Source of the DNA: Clostridiales bacterium
Lineage (GTDB): Bacteria; Bacillota; Clostridia; Saccharofermentanales; Saccharofermentanaceae
Assembly (NCBI GenBank): GCA_017554745.1
Contig: JAFZHS010000004.1
Span: 40,543-104,542 of the forward strand
Direction of reading: 5' to 3'
Length of the DNA: 64,000 nt
In this document: positions 16,599-26,204 of the stretch, one piece after another
Layout of the letters: each line of letters opens with the position of its first letter
Position numbering within the stretch: position 1 is the stretch's first letter
Notes under the pieces: generated by a model
Told to the model about the DNA's origin: nothing
The model's database searches: none
Seen by the model: only the letters and a program-made list of their open reading frames with translations
Program-made: the position numbers and the translations under genes

Positions 16599-19127
16599 AT
16601 GTTTAAAAGGCGGCCAGAGTATTTTGCAGTTGCGGTAATAGGCGGTATTATGACGATCGCCGCATCTGTCTTCATGGCCATGAGCCTTAATACCGGCATC
16701 AGCGAACCTGACAGAAGATCGATGAAAAAAGCGGACGAGATCGTCGTGCGTGCAGCTGCTCTTACGGGAAGCACGGATGAAGAGATCAAGATCGCCAAAT
16801 CACATGTCGAAGACGGACTTATAAGCTGCGGTGATTACGTTATCTCAGTAATGACCTCGCCCGAATATCTTTTGCAGAATGTATCAGATGAGAAGTTCGC
16901 GAGAGATCTTTGTTATGTCGTCAGCGGCAGCGCAGATCAGGGCGAGATAAATGATATCCTTGATGATCTTAAAGATAATTCGAGGATCGTCGCTATCAAT
17001 AAGGCTATCAGATCCGAAGACTCTGATCTTAAAGCTTCGGGCGACCCTTCGGGCAAGGGATCGGTTATCTCCGATGTAAGCCTTGCCGCCTCGTTTGACG
17101 CGCCAGGCGAGTATACCGTGGGCATCAAAGAGACGACGGGTTCTTATACGGCAACGGGTGATGAAGTCAGAACAGACTTTTTTGTTGACGGCTCGCTCTT
17201 TTACGGCTATCTCAAGTATGACGACAACGCATCCAAGAACGGCTACAGAGAGTTTGTACTGTCGTGGGATACGGCAGACTGCGCTCCCGGTACGCACGAA
17301 GTATATGCGCTGTTAAGAAGCTCTGACGGAAGAGGAACCGTTATTTCCGGAGGCGAGATCACCATTCCTGAAAAGCTCACCATCTCTCCCGGAAGCGTTG
17401 CAGAATCCAATATTCCTGCAGGCAGGAACACTTCGTGGTACATAATCGACTGTGCCGAAGATAACTGCTATATCAATTTCGCGGGGCTCTCTGCAGATAT
17501 CAAGGTATCGCTCTACAGTCTTAAGGGCGAGCTCATCGGCACGAATGAGAATCCCGGCATTCCTTATGCGATGTTAAGAGGAGCAAAGCAAAATACACAG
17601 GCAATCTCCGAAGAGACCGGCATCGCGGGAATCTCCAATTGCTATTACATCTGCGTCAGCCGTACGGGCAACAGCCTGAATACTGACGAGGACGTCTATT
17701 ACACGATGATCCAGACCAGGGAGTGCGCGTATTTTGACGGCATGTATATGGCGGTCACGGGAGATGAGAATGCCGATAAGGTAAAGCTTACCGATCTTAA
17801 CAAGAACACCTACGAAGTAGAGAGGAAGAAGGCGGGGATCGTTCCCATCAACGGCGCATTGTCCGGCTTGTATATCACGGATAATGCCACTGCCGATTCG
17901 GTCAATCTCTATCCGAAGTTTGACTATCTTACGCGTGACTACGCTTATTATCTCGAAGGCCCGAAAAGCATTTATTTCATTTGCTCGGCACTTGAAGGGT
18001 ATTCGGCGCAGATCACTATCAGGGCAGATAACGGCGGCCAGTCCAAGACCATTGAGCAGGGACAGCCTTTTGATATACCTGCAGGTGAGACTTTGATCAC
18101 CTGTACCATAACGAGCTTTGACGGTACTACGGGCTGCTATTCGTTCTATATCCTGAATGGTGATGATACGGGTAATTTCGTTGAGAGCACGCTGTCCAAT
18201 TTCCCGAAGAGCTACTACAGCGGACTCTGGCTTTTGCATAATCTCAAGCCCAACTATATCTTTACGGCTTACTACACCGGAGTATCTTTCGATGCCGCTC
18301 TGGCAGCAGAAGACAGCAAGGGAAGAAGCCTTTTGCAGAATTCTTCTTATCCGGATTATGTAAAGCCCAACAGCCAGGTCTACGATAAGCCTGACTGGAT
18401 GGCAGCCAAGACCGAAGTCGTAAGCTATTATCTTGATCCGAGAAACTTCTTTACACCGCAAAGGATCTTCGCGTTTGAGATGCTCGGATTCGATCCGTCG
18501 GTACATACTGTCGAAGGCGTAAGAGAGATCATCAGAGGATCCTTCATGGATAACGATCCCACTTACGATTATGCCCAGCTGATCTACGACGCAGGTAAGA
18601 ATGCGGGTGTGTCACCTTATTTCCTTGCGAGCAGGATAATACAGGAGATGGGATATTCCGGAGAATCGGCTTTATCCAGAGGTGAGGTAACAGGTTTTGA
18701 AGGTTATTACAACTTCTACAATATCGGTGCTTATGCTACGACCGAACCCGGCGGAGCCGTGATCAACGGAGCTAAATACGCGCAGTGGGGAAGAGACTGG
18801 GAAGCCCGGGAGATAACAGAAACAGAAGCTTCTTTCCTGCTTCCGTGGACTTCTGTTGACAAGGCGATCTCGGGCGGAGCGCTTTGGATCGCGTCCGGAT
18901 ACATCGAGAAGGGACAGAACACTCTTTACTTCCAGAAGTTCGATGTGTTAAATGACGGCACGGAAAGGTACAATCATCAGTATGCACAGAATATAATGAT
19001 GGCATATTCCGAAGGCCTCAGGTATTACAGAAGCTATGACGCCATCGGAATGACAGACGCGGCATTTGAGTTCATCATTCCGGTCTACGATAATATGCCG
19101 CAGACATACGGGAGCCTGCCTTCATGA
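16599..19127 (+). CDS. Cell-wall glucosaminidase (GH73/LytD-like) with long N-terminal region
   Basis: The 842-residue protein has an N-terminal membrane segment (about residues 7-27) that acts as a signal or anchor. The C-terminal part (about residues 610-820) is an endo-beta-N-acetylglucosaminidase-like domain: the likely catalytic Glu683 sits in SRIIQEMG, and YNFYNIGAY and NGAKYAQWGRDW are typical of the LytD/Bacteroides-type group. It would cut the glycan strands of peptidoglycan. The 550 residues between are beta-rich and form several unnamed domains (for example FDAPGEYTVGIKETTGSY and VDGSLFYGYLKYDDN), perhaps for wall or glycan binding. It overlaps the next gene by four bases (ATGA), so the two are coupled. 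Confidence 0.8.
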   Translation: MFKRRPEYFAVAVIGGIMTIAASVFMAMSLNTGISEPDRRSMKKADEIVVRAAALTGSTDEEIKIAKSHVEDGLISCGDYVISVMTSPEYLLQNVSDEKFARDLCYVVSGSADQGEINDILDDLKDNSRIVAINKAIRSEDSDLKASGDPSGKGSVISDVSLAASFDAPGEYTVGIKETTGSYTATGDEVRTDFFVDGSLFYGYLKYDDNASKNGYREFVLSWDTADCAPGTHEVYALLRSSDGRGTVISGGEITIPEKLTISPGSVAESNIPAGRNTSWYIIDCAEDNCYINFAGLSADIKVSLYSLKGELIGTNENPGIPYAMLRGAKQNTQAISEETGIAGISNCYYICVSRTGNSLNTDEDVYYTMIQTRECAYFDGMYMAVTGDENADKVKLTDLNKNTYEVERKKAGIVPINGALSGLYITDNATADSVNLYPKFDYLTRDYAYYLEGPKSIYFICSALEGYSAQITIRADNGGQSKTIEQGQPFDIPAGETLITCTITSFDGTTGCYSFYILNGDDTGNFVESTLSNFPKSYYSGLWLLHNLKPNYIFTAYYTGVSFDAALAAEDSKGRSLLQNSSYPDYVKPNSQVYDKPDWMAAKTEVVSYYLDPRNFFTPQRIFAFEMLGFDPSVHTVEGVREIIRGSFMDNDPTYDYAQLIYDAGKNAGVSPYFLASRIIQEMGYSGESALSRGEVTGFEGYYNFYNIGAYATTEPGGAVINGAKYAQWGRDWEAREITETEASFLLPWTSVDKAISGGALWIASGYIEKGQNTLYFQKFDVLNDGTERYNHQYAQNIMMAYSEGLRYYRSYDAIGMTDAAFEFIIPVYDNMPQTYGSLPS

Positions 19128-20608
19128 GAAAGGTATCTGACAGAAGAATGATCAAGACAGCAGTCTTAAAGGTCTGCTCGGCTTTTGCCGCGCTGATCGT
19201 TACGGCCTTTTTCTGCCTGATAAATCTCATGCCCGCTTTGGTAAATGCGGATTCAGAGATCATTATTTCCGCTGTTCCGAAGTCCACTGATGTCGGCCCC
19301 GGAGATATCATAATCATCAACATCATTGCGAACAGATTCCCTAACATTACCGAGTTTGGTCCTATCGAATTCAATTACGACGAGGACAAGGCCGAGTTTG
19401 TATCTTTCGAGCAGGGCAAAGATCTCTCAAACTATGTATTCACCGAGACACAGTCCAACGGCACTCTGTCGGTAACCGGCACGGACCAGAAGATAAATAC
19501 GACCACAGAAGGCAACGGCGAAGATGATACCGCTCTTGCGTCTTTCTCTTCAGATGAACAGGTAATACTCTTTTCCATTGCGATCAGACTTTCCACTTCA
19601 AGTTACGGAGAGATCAACTGCTGGCTCAGCAGCGCAGGCACTTTTGTATCGCCTGCCGAGAACATAACTGCAACCATCGGAAGCGGCATTACGATCCCGA
19701 TCAGAAGCGCAGGGCTCTCGAGCAATGCGACGATCTCTTCCCTTAAGGTAAAAGGAACATCGATCACGCCTGATTTTAATCCGAATATCACCGAATACAC
19801 CTGTTCTGTCGAGCGTTCCGTAAAAGAAGTCCAGGTGACTGTTATTCCTACAAATCTGTGGGCAGCCATCAATATAAAAGGTAACCAGCAGCTCGAGATC
19901 GGAGACAATATCGTCACGGTGGATGTCACTGCCCAGGACGGTGTCAGCCACATGCGTTACACGATACATGTCGTCGTTAAAGAGAGTAATATTCCTGAGA
20001 ATGCTTCGCTCGTCGATTTTGCGGGAAGCACATATACCTTTATGGATTTCCCCGAAAACGTAAATGTCCCCGAAGGATTCATACTTACCACGAGAACAAT
20101 TAACGGATACAGCGTTCCTGTATATGCAAAGGATGGTGTGTCGAGCGTTCTTTTGTATCTGTTTGACGGCACGCAGTCTCCGGGATTCTATTTTTACAAC
20201 AGCGCCGCAAAGACGGTAATCAAATACGAGCCCCAGATCACTCTTATCGAGTCTTCGAAAGTGCTTACGGTTGCTACGGTCCCTTCAGACGTAGTGATCC
20301 CTGATGAGTTTAAGCCGGCTGTGCTCAGTACCGACACGCTGTATCTGTCCGGTTATTCTAACGAGCAGGATTTCATCTGCTATCTTTCTGACGAGAACGG
20401 ACACGGTGATTTCTACCGCGTAGACCAGATTGACGGTTCGATCGACTTGTACAGATTTGCGGATAAAAAAGCCGAGCTTTTGTACTCTTATCTGTTTGAC
20501 GTTTTCCTTGTTATTGCTATTATTGAGGCGGTCATAATTACTATTACGGTATATATCGTCAGAAGACTGGTCTCCGACAGAACGAATCCGAGACCGAAGA
20601 GGGTATAA
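19124..20608 (+). CDS. Surface protein with cohesin-like and cadherin-like beta-sandwich domains
   Basis: The 494-residue protein has a signal segment (about residues 13-40), then a cohesin-like domain (about 43-195; VGPGDIIIINIIA and FNYDEDKAEFVSF are the usual first strands), then a cadherin-like beta-sandwich (about 203-290; ISSLKVKGTSITPDFNPNI is the typical opening), a beta-rich stretch, and a C-terminal membrane helix (about 460-483) with a basic tail. So it is held at the cell surface by its C-terminus. Cohesins bind dockerins in cellulosomes, but such domains also occur alone in surface proteins; no dockerin is seen here. It is coupled by four bases to the glucosaminidase gene, which suggests a joint role at the wall. 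Confidence 0.72.
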   Translation: MRKVSDRRMIKTAVLKVCSAFAALIVTAFFCLINLMPALVNADSEIIISAVPKSTDVGPGDIIIINIIANRFPNITEFGPIEFNYDEDKAEFVSFEQGKDLSNYVFTETQSNGTLSVTGTDQKINTTTEGNGEDDTALASFSSDEQVILFSIAIRLSTSSYGEINCWLSSAGTFVSPAENITATIGSGITIPIRSAGLSSNATISSLKVKGTSITPDFNPNITEYTCSVERSVKEVQVTVIPTNLWAAINIKGNQQLEIGDNIVTVDVTAQDGVSHMRYTIHVVVKESNIPENASLVDFAGSTYTFMDFPENVNVPEGFILTTRTINGYSVPVYAKDGVSSVLLYLFDGTQSPGFYFYNSAAKTVIKYEPQITLIESSKVLTVATVPSDVVIPDEFKPAVLSTDTLYLSGYSNEQDFICYLSDENGHGDFYRVDQIDGSIDLYRFADKKAELLYSYLFDVFLVIAIIEAVIITITVYIVRRLVSDRTNPRPKRV

Positions 20609-20619
20609 AAGGAATTGAT

Positions 20620-21225
20620 ATGGGAATAATAAAGACAATAGTTGTCGGCGGTAAAGATCTTACGGAGAAGCAGGAAAAGATCCGCAAGCTCTTCATGTAT
20701 CTTGTAAGCGGCGGTATCACTACAGTTGTTAACTGGGTGTGCTATGTCGTTTTCGATAAGACCGTAAAGGCATCGATGCCGATCACGGTTTTCGGCAAAG
20801 AGATATCTCTCAAGTTCGTCATCAACCAGATAGTCTGCTGGATCATCGCTGTGCTTGTCGCATACTTCCTCAACAGGATCACGGTATTCAGATCCAAGGG
20901 AAACGTCGCAAGGGAGCTTTTATCCTTTGCGGGCGCGAGAGTCATATCTTTCCTGGTCCTTGAGTTAGGTCTTTACTCACTCATGATCTGGATCTGTGTC
21001 GCAGCCACCGGCAAGCCGATCGACACGCCGATGACGACATTCCATATCTTCTCGAAGTCATTTGATTTCACATATGAGTATCTTGTTAAGCTGATCAATG
21101 CTGTCTTTATCATCATCGCCAATTACGTGATGAGCAAGCTCATGGTCTTCAAAAAGCAGGACATGGTCGATTACAATTCGGAAGAAGAAAAAGAGTCTTC
21201 CGGGGAAGAAGAAGCAAATGCCTGA
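20620..21225 (+). CDS. GtrA-family membrane protein
   Basis: The 201-residue protein has four membrane helices (about residues 28-48, 68-88, 102-126 and 148-170) arranged as in GtrA, which is thought to help move lipid-linked sugars across the membrane. Typical marks are LFMYLVSGGITTVVNWVCY at the first helix, NQIVCWIIAVLVAYFLNR at the second, and a last helix NYVMSKLMVFKK. The tail is strongly acidic (EEEKESSGEEE). It overlaps the start of folC by eight bases. Its substrate is unknown. Confidence 0.85.
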   Translation: MGIIKTIVVGGKDLTEKQEKIRKLFMYLVSGGITTVVNWVCYVVFDKTVKASMPITVFGKEISLKFVINQIVCWIIAVLVAYFLNRITVFRSKGNVARELLSFAGARVISFLVLELGLYSLMIWICVAATGKPIDTPMTTFHIFSKSFDFTYEYLVKLINAVFIIIANYVMSKLMVFKKQDMVDYNSEEEKESSGEEEANA

Positions 21226-22609
21226 GTCTAAGGTGCCGGAGCTTTTAGAAGGAGCACTTAAATTCGGCATCAAACCCGGACTTGAAAGAATCTCGACTCT
21301 TATGAGACTTTTGGGAGATCCACAGGATACCTTTAAGTCTGTTCATATCGCGGGCACCAACGGCAAGGGTTCCGTCGCGACCTTCATCTCTTCGATAATG
21401 GCAGCCGATAACAAGAAGGTGGGCGTCTTTACTTCGCCTTATCTTGAGCGCTTCTCTGAACGCATCAGACTTATCGACGGCCGCGAAGGACTTATGAAAT
21501 ACGTCGCAGATGATTCCTACGGCGAGATTGATGACGGATCGCTCGAAAAGTATTCTTCCCAGGTAAAGCAGGCCAGGGACAAGATGGTCTCCGAAGGCCT
21601 TGCTGATGAGCCTACTGAGTTTGAGCTCATCACGGCTATCTGCTTTCTCTATTTTGCGGAAAAAGGCGTTGATGTCGCAGTCCTCGAGACAGGCTTAGGC
21701 GGCAGGCTCGATTCGACAAACGTTATCAAGGATCCGCTTGTTACCGTCATCACGGCGATCGGTCTTGACCACTGTGGGGTCCTGGGTGACACGATATCCG
21801 AGATCGCGGGAGAGAAGGCAGGCATCTTCAAGGAAGGCGCTCCTGCGGTATGCTTTGATCCCGGTCTGATGATCCTTCCGGAAGAGATGAAGAAGGATGT
21901 TAAGGATACATTCCTTTCGCGCGCTGCAGATAAGAATATCGATATCACTTTTGCCGGAAACAAAGAGGCATATGACAGTGCGGTCTTCACAAAAGACGGC
22001 AAGATGGAATTCACATATAACGGCACCGTTTACTCCACTGATCTTAACGGAAAGCATCAGATAGGAAATGCCATAACGGCTATTGAAGCATGTTTGAAAT
22101 GCGGTGTGTCAGAAGAAGCTGTAAGGGAAGGCATCTCACTTGCCAGATGGAAGTGCAGGGCCGAGATCTTAAGCATCAAGCCTGTGGTGATAATCGACGG
22201 CGGACACAATCCCCAGGGCGCCACGAGCCTGGGCGAGACCATGAATGAGATGCTCGGAGGCCTATTAAAGGGCAAACCTGTAAGAATTCTCATGGGCGTC
22301 ATGGCGGATAAAGACGTATCGGGCATACTGGAAGCCTATAAAACATGCGGCATCAATATACAAAGTGCCGTTACCGTAACGCCTGATAATCCGAGGAGCG
22401 AACCTGCCGAAATTCTCGCGCGGAAAATTAAACTTGTGTATAATATCACAGAAGATTTGGAGGCCTGCCAAAATGCCGAAGAAGGCACGAAGCTCGCCTA
22501 TAAAAAATCTGCCGAAGACGGCATGATCCTGCTTGCTACGGGATCGCTTTATCTTACGGGCCAGATAAGAGCTACGTTGAAAGGATTGATTGAATGCACG
22601 ACTATTTAA
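21218..22609 (+). CDS. folC: Bifunctional folylpolyglutamate/dihydrofolate synthase
   Basis: It adds glutamate to dihydropteroate or to reduced folates, using ATP. The P-loop AGTNGKGSV is at residues 45-53, and FTSPYLERFSERI, AVLETGLGGRLDSTN, ITAIGLDHCGVLG and the linker-domain block IDGGHNPQGA are all typical. At 463 residues it is a little longer than the usual 430. It overlaps gtrA by eight bases and the next gene by 16, so it sits in a tightly packed run. Confidence 0.92.
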   Translation: MPESKVPELLEGALKFGIKPGLERISTLMRLLGDPQDTFKSVHIAGTNGKGSVATFISSIMAADNKKVGVFTSPYLERFSERIRLIDGREGLMKYVADDSYGEIDDGSLEKYSSQVKQARDKMVSEGLADEPTEFELITAICFLYFAEKGVDVAVLETGLGGRLDSTNVIKDPLVTVITAIGLDHCGVLGDTISEIAGEKAGIFKEGAPAVCFDPGLMILPEEMKKDVKDTFLSRAADKNIDITFAGNKEAYDSAVFTKDGKMEFTYNGTVYSTDLNGKHQIGNAITAIEACLKCGVSEEAVREGISLARWKCRAEILSIKPVVIIDGGHNPQGATSLGETMNEMLGGLLKGKPVRILMGVMADKDVSGILEAYKTCGINIQSAVTVTPDNPRSEPAEILARKIKLVYNITEDLEACQNAEEGTKLAYKKSAEDGMILLATGSLYLTGQIRATLKGLIECTTI

Positions 22610-23559
22610 GATTATGCATGATGATACAGCCCATCAATGAGTCCAGTCTCATTCTTTTCGACGTGAGCAATGAAGAGAAGGCCCGTATCGTACGCCAGTT
22701 CAACAGAGCATTGCAAAACTCCCAGGGTGACGGCACGGACGTTGCCCAGATATTCTTAAAGCCCCTGATCTCCCAGTATCAGAAGTGGGGTGACCCCGCG
22801 CTGATCTTCGGTCTGTGCCTTGCAAGAGAAGGACAGTTCAAGAGAGCCGAGGGCAGCCTTGCTTTCGCCATCCAGGGCGTGCTCGGCACAGAGCAGTACC
22901 TGACGATCGCGCAGGAAGCTTTGAGGATGGTAAGAGAAGATATCAAGAATCCTCCGGCAGATCTTCCGCCCGCCGATATCGCAGGCAAGCTCAAGAGTGC
23001 CCAGATGACTTCAGGCTCTTCGCCCGCTGCAAGAGCAAACTTCCAGGCGCCTATCCTCATGAAGGCACAGAAGACCTCTGAAGCTCCCCAGATGGCATCT
23101 GCAAGGGAGAGAAGAGACATCATGATGCGCTCCGGCGGAGTGGCTGACGAACTCCCCGATGATTCAATAGACATTGAGGATATCAAATCTCCCAGAGAGA
23201 GAATGAAAAGTTTAATCGTCGCAGGCGTCGTAATTCTGTCATTGTTACTAGTGACGTTGTTCGTCATTTTTGGTATTATTCCTCTGATAAAACAGGTCGA
23301 GAGCGGCGGAGATGCCCAAGACAGGCTTGAATACCTGTACGGTGAGTTCCGCAAGCAAAGATACGATCCTGAAGTTTCTGCCATCGTAAGCGCCTACGAA
23401 TCAAGCTTCGGCACGATCTTTGAGCAGGCACAGACACAGGAGACTCCTGCGTCCGAGAGCGAGACAGAGGCAACAACAACTTCAAGTGAGACGGAGCTCA
23501 CGGCACACTTAGCGGAGACAACGCCTGCCGAGACTACGACTCAAGGAGAAGAAGAATGA
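22594..23559 (+). CDS. Unknown protein with one membrane helix and TPR-like N-terminus
   Basis: The 321-residue protein has a helical N-terminal half (about residues 20-115) with TPR-like helix pairs (DPALIFGLCLAREGQFKRAEGSLAFAI), a linker with Pro and Ala, one membrane helix (about 206-230) and an outer C-terminal part that ends in a Thr/Glu/Ser-rich tail (ESETEATTTSSETE). I do not recognise a family. The start at 22594 has AAGGATT nine bases before it; the later in-frame ATGs have no ribosome site. It overlaps folC by 16 bases and thrC by four, so it is translated with them. Confidence 0.65.
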   Translation: MHDYLRLCMMIQPINESSLILFDVSNEEKARIVRQFNRALQNSQGDGTDVAQIFLKPLISQYQKWGDPALIFGLCLAREGQFKRAEGSLAFAIQGVLGTEQYLTIAQEALRMVREDIKNPPADLPPADIAGKLKSAQMTSGSSPAARANFQAPILMKAQKTSEAPQMASARERRDIMMRSGGVADELPDDSIDIEDIKSPRERMKSLIVAGVVILSLLLVTLFVIFGIIPLIKQVESGGDAQDRLEYLYGEFRKQRYDPEVSAIVSAYESSFGTIFEQAQTQETPASESETEATTTSSETELTAHLAETTPAETTTQGEEE

Positions 23560-25061
23560 ATTATATAAGTACAAGAGGATTTGAAGGGAAGTTTACTTCC
23601 AGCGAAGCGATCATCAGAGGCATCGCTCCTGACGGCGGTCTCTTTGTACCTGAGACGATACCCCAGCTTACAAAAGAAGATCTTGAAAGAATGCAGACGA
23701 TGCAGTTCTATGAGCTCTCCGCTTTTGTTCTCTCCAAGTTCCTTACAGATTTTACAGAAGCAGAGCTTCTTGAATATACGAGACAGGCTTATTCCGAAGA
23801 CAAGTGGGGCGAGAATCCGATCCCGCTCGTTCAGATGAATGAGTATAACGACAGAGAATACATCTTAGAGCTCTGGCACGGACCTACGTGCGCTTTTAAG
23901 GACGTCGCTCTCCAGCTCCTGCCTCATCTCATGACGGCTTCCGCAAAGAAGACCGGAACGAACAAGAAGATCTGCATCCTTACGGCTACTTCAGGCGATA
24001 CAGGCAAGGCTGCGCTCGAAGGCTTCAAGGACCTTCCCGGCACGGAGATCATCGTATTCTATCCGACAGGCGGCGTATCTGAAGCACAGAAGCTCCAGAT
24101 GACGACAACGGGCGGCTCCAATACACATGTAATCGCAGTCAACGGCTGTTTTGACGATGCCCAGACCGGCGTTAAGAGGATCTTCGGTGATATGGAATTT
24201 GCCATCACTCTTGATGAGCATGACGTTATGCTCTCATCTGCAAACTCCATCAACTGGGGAAGATTGGCACCACAGATCGCTTATTATGTATATTCATATG
24301 TAGAACTCTTAAGAAAGGGCAAGATCGATCTTACCGAGTCTTTCAACATCGTTGTTCCGACAGGTAACTTCGGTAATATACTCGCTGCATGGTTTGCTAA
24401 GCAGATGGGTATTCCGGTCCACAAACTTATCTGCGCTTCCAACCGCAATAAGGTACTCTGTGACTTCTTCTCAAGCGGTGTTTATGACCGCAACAGAGAG
24501 TTCTATAAGACTACTTCACCTTCCATGGATATCCTTATCTCTTCCAATCTTGAGAGACTGCTCTTTGAGATCACGGACAAGGATCCTGAAAAGGTCACCG
24601 GATGGATGAATGATCTTTTCGAGGACGGCAAGTACAGTGTCGACAAGGATACGCTGAAGACATTGCAGAGACTCTTCGTCGGCGGATTCGCTGATGAGAC
24701 TGGAGTCGCAAAGACGATACTCGAAGTTTACGACCGCACGGATCATGTTATCGATCCTCACACGGCAGTAGGCTTTAACATCTACGGCAGATATCACACC
24801 AGATCAGGCGATGAGAGCAAGACGGTATTCGCTTCCACGGCTTCACCGTTCAAGTTTGCGCCGGCTGTTATGGATGCTTTAAGAGGAGCAGGTTATTCCG
24901 ACAATAAGGAAATACCGGATATTATTGCCGAACTTGCCGAAGAGAGCGGACTCGAGGTTCCTCAGTCCATCGCTGAATTACCGTCGCTGGAAGTAAGGCA
25001 TAAGGATGTTATCGAGAAGGAACAGATGATGAGCATGGTGCGCAAGATCCTTCTTGATTGA
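23556..25061 (+). CDS. thrC: Threonine synthase
   Basis: This PLP enzyme turns O-phosphohomoserine into threonine. The N-terminus MNYISTRGFEGKFTSSEAIIRGIAPDGGLFVP is typical of the longer (E. coli-like) type, and Lys115 in GPTCAFKDVALQLLP is the PLP-binding lysine. TATSGDTGKAAL and VPTGNFGNILAAW bind the phosphate of PLP. At 501 residues it fits this class. It is joined by an ATGA overlap to the gene before it, and a terminator follows. Confidence 0.96.
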   Translation: MNYISTRGFEGKFTSSEAIIRGIAPDGGLFVPETIPQLTKEDLERMQTMQFYELSAFVLSKFLTDFTEAELLEYTRQAYSEDKWGENPIPLVQMNEYNDREYILELWHGPTCAFKDVALQLLPHLMTASAKKTGTNKKICILTATSGDTGKAALEGFKDLPGTEIIVFYPTGGVSEAQKLQMTTTGGSNTHVIAVNGCFDDAQTGVKRIFGDMEFAITLDEHDVMLSSANSINWGRLAPQIAYYVYSYVELLRKGKIDLTESFNIVVPTGNFGNILAAWFAKQMGIPVHKLICASNRNKVLCDFFSSGVYDRNREFYKTTSPSMDILISSNLERLLFEITDKDPEKVTGWMNDLFEDGKYSVDKDTLKTLQRLFVGGFADETGVAKTILEVYDRTDHVIDPHTAVGFNIYGRYHTRSGDESKTVFASTASPFKFAPAVMDALRGAGYSDNKEIPDIIAELAEESGLEVPQSIAELPSLEVRHKDVIEKEQMMSMVRKILLD

Positions 25062-25071
25062 TTTGATTTTT

Positions 25072-25104
25072 AAGGCTTTTCTCTTCACGGAAAAGCCTTT
25101 TTTA
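25072..25104 (+). terminator. Terminator of thrC
   Basis: AAGGCTTTT and AAAAGCCTT form a 9-bp stem with a ten-base loop, followed by six Ts. It closes the run of genes that begins near dgt and precedes carA. Confidence 0.88.
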
Positions 25105-25123
25105 TAAAAGGGGGCATGATGAT

Positions 25124-26203
25124 ATGAAACGTTATCTGGTATTAGAGAACGGCAACGTTTACGAAGGCGAAGCGATGGGTGCTTCGGGCAGTGTCATTTC
25201 GGAGATAGTCTTTACTACCGCCATGACTGCTTACTTAGAGACACTTACTGATCCCAGCTACAAGGGTCAGGCAGTTGTCCAGACCTTCCCCCTGATAGGC
25301 AACTACGGAATAATCACGCCCGACATGGAAAGCTCCAAGGTCAACGTATCGGGCTACATCGTAAGGGAAGCATGTGAGGTCCCTTCTAACTTCAGATGCG
25401 AAAAGGATCTGGATACATTCCTTAAGGAGCAGGGCATCCCCGGACTTAAGGGAATCGATACGAGAGCCCTTACAAAGTGCTTAAGAGAATCCGGCACAAT
25501 GAACGGCGCGATCTGCGACCGCCCCGATGAGTTCTCTTTAGAAGAGATAAAGGCATACAGGATCAAGGATCCGGTAGAAGAAGTCACGACACCCGAAGAG
25601 AAGATCGTATCTCCTGAAGGCGAAGTCAGGTTCAAGGTAGCGATGTTCGACTTCGGCATCAAGAACAATATCGCAAGAGAGCTCGCGAAAAGATCTTGCG
25701 AGGTACATCTCCTTCCTGCAGACACAGACGCAGCTAAGGTAATGGAGATAGCTCCTGACGGCATCTTCCTTTCAAACGGCCCGGGAGATCCTGAAGACAA
25801 CATAAAGGCAATAGAGACCATGAAGGTCTTAAAGGACTCCGGCATCCCGATCATGGGCATCTGCTTAGGCCACCAGATCTTAGCCCTTGCTCACGGCTTT
25901 AAGACGTCCAAGCTCAAGTACGGACACAGAGGTGCAAACCACCCGGTAAAGAATCTTGAGACTGGCAGAGTCTATATCACATCACAAAACCACGGATACC
26001 AGGTCGAGAGCAATTCGATCGATACCAATATCGCGAAAGAATTCTTTGTAAACGTAAATGACGGAACAAATGAAGGAATCAAGTATCTTGATAAGCCCGC
26101 TTACTCGGTACAGTTCCACCCCGAAGCCTGCGGAGGACCTAAGGATACGGAATTCCTTTTCGATATGTTCATTAACATGATGGAAGTAAGGGGGAACAAA
26201 TAA
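25124..26203 (+). CDS. carA: Carbamoyl phosphate synthase, small (glutaminase) chain
   Basis: It releases ammonia from glutamine and passes it to the large chain. The N-terminal domain has YLVLENGNVYEGEAMG and MTAYLETLTDPSYKGQ. The class I glutaminase triad is intact: Cys247 in GICLGHQI, and His/Glu in VQFHPEA. At 359 residues the length is normal. The large-chain gene starts one base after its stop codon. Ribosome site AAAGGGGG. No PyrR attenuator or other leader fits in the 20 bases between the thrC terminator and the start. Confidence 0.97.
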   Translation: MKRYLVLENGNVYEGEAMGASGSVISEIVFTTAMTAYLETLTDPSYKGQAVVQTFPLIGNYGIITPDMESSKVNVSGYIVREACEVPSNFRCEKDLDTFLKEQGIPGLKGIDTRALTKCLRESGTMNGAICDRPDEFSLEEIKAYRIKDPVEEVTTPEEKIVSPEGEVRFKVAMFDFGIKNNIARELAKRSCEVHLLPADTDAAKVMEIAPDGIFLSNGPGDPEDNIKAIETMKVLKDSGIPIMGICLGHQILALAHGFKTSKLKYGHRGANHPVKNLETGRVYITSQNHGYQVESNSIDTNIAKEFFVNVNDGTNEGIKYLDKPAYSVQFHPEACGGPKDTEFLFDMFINMMEVRGNK

Positions 26204-26204
26204 T

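Noticed and set aside
17574..18506. 310-codon open frame on the minus strand
   Set aside because: It is the shadow of the glucosaminidase gene; no start signal and an Arg/Ile-rich product without motifs.
25105..25123. PyrR attenuator or PurR-type control before carA
   Set aside because: Only about 20 bases separate the thrC terminator from the carA start, so no attenuator fits.
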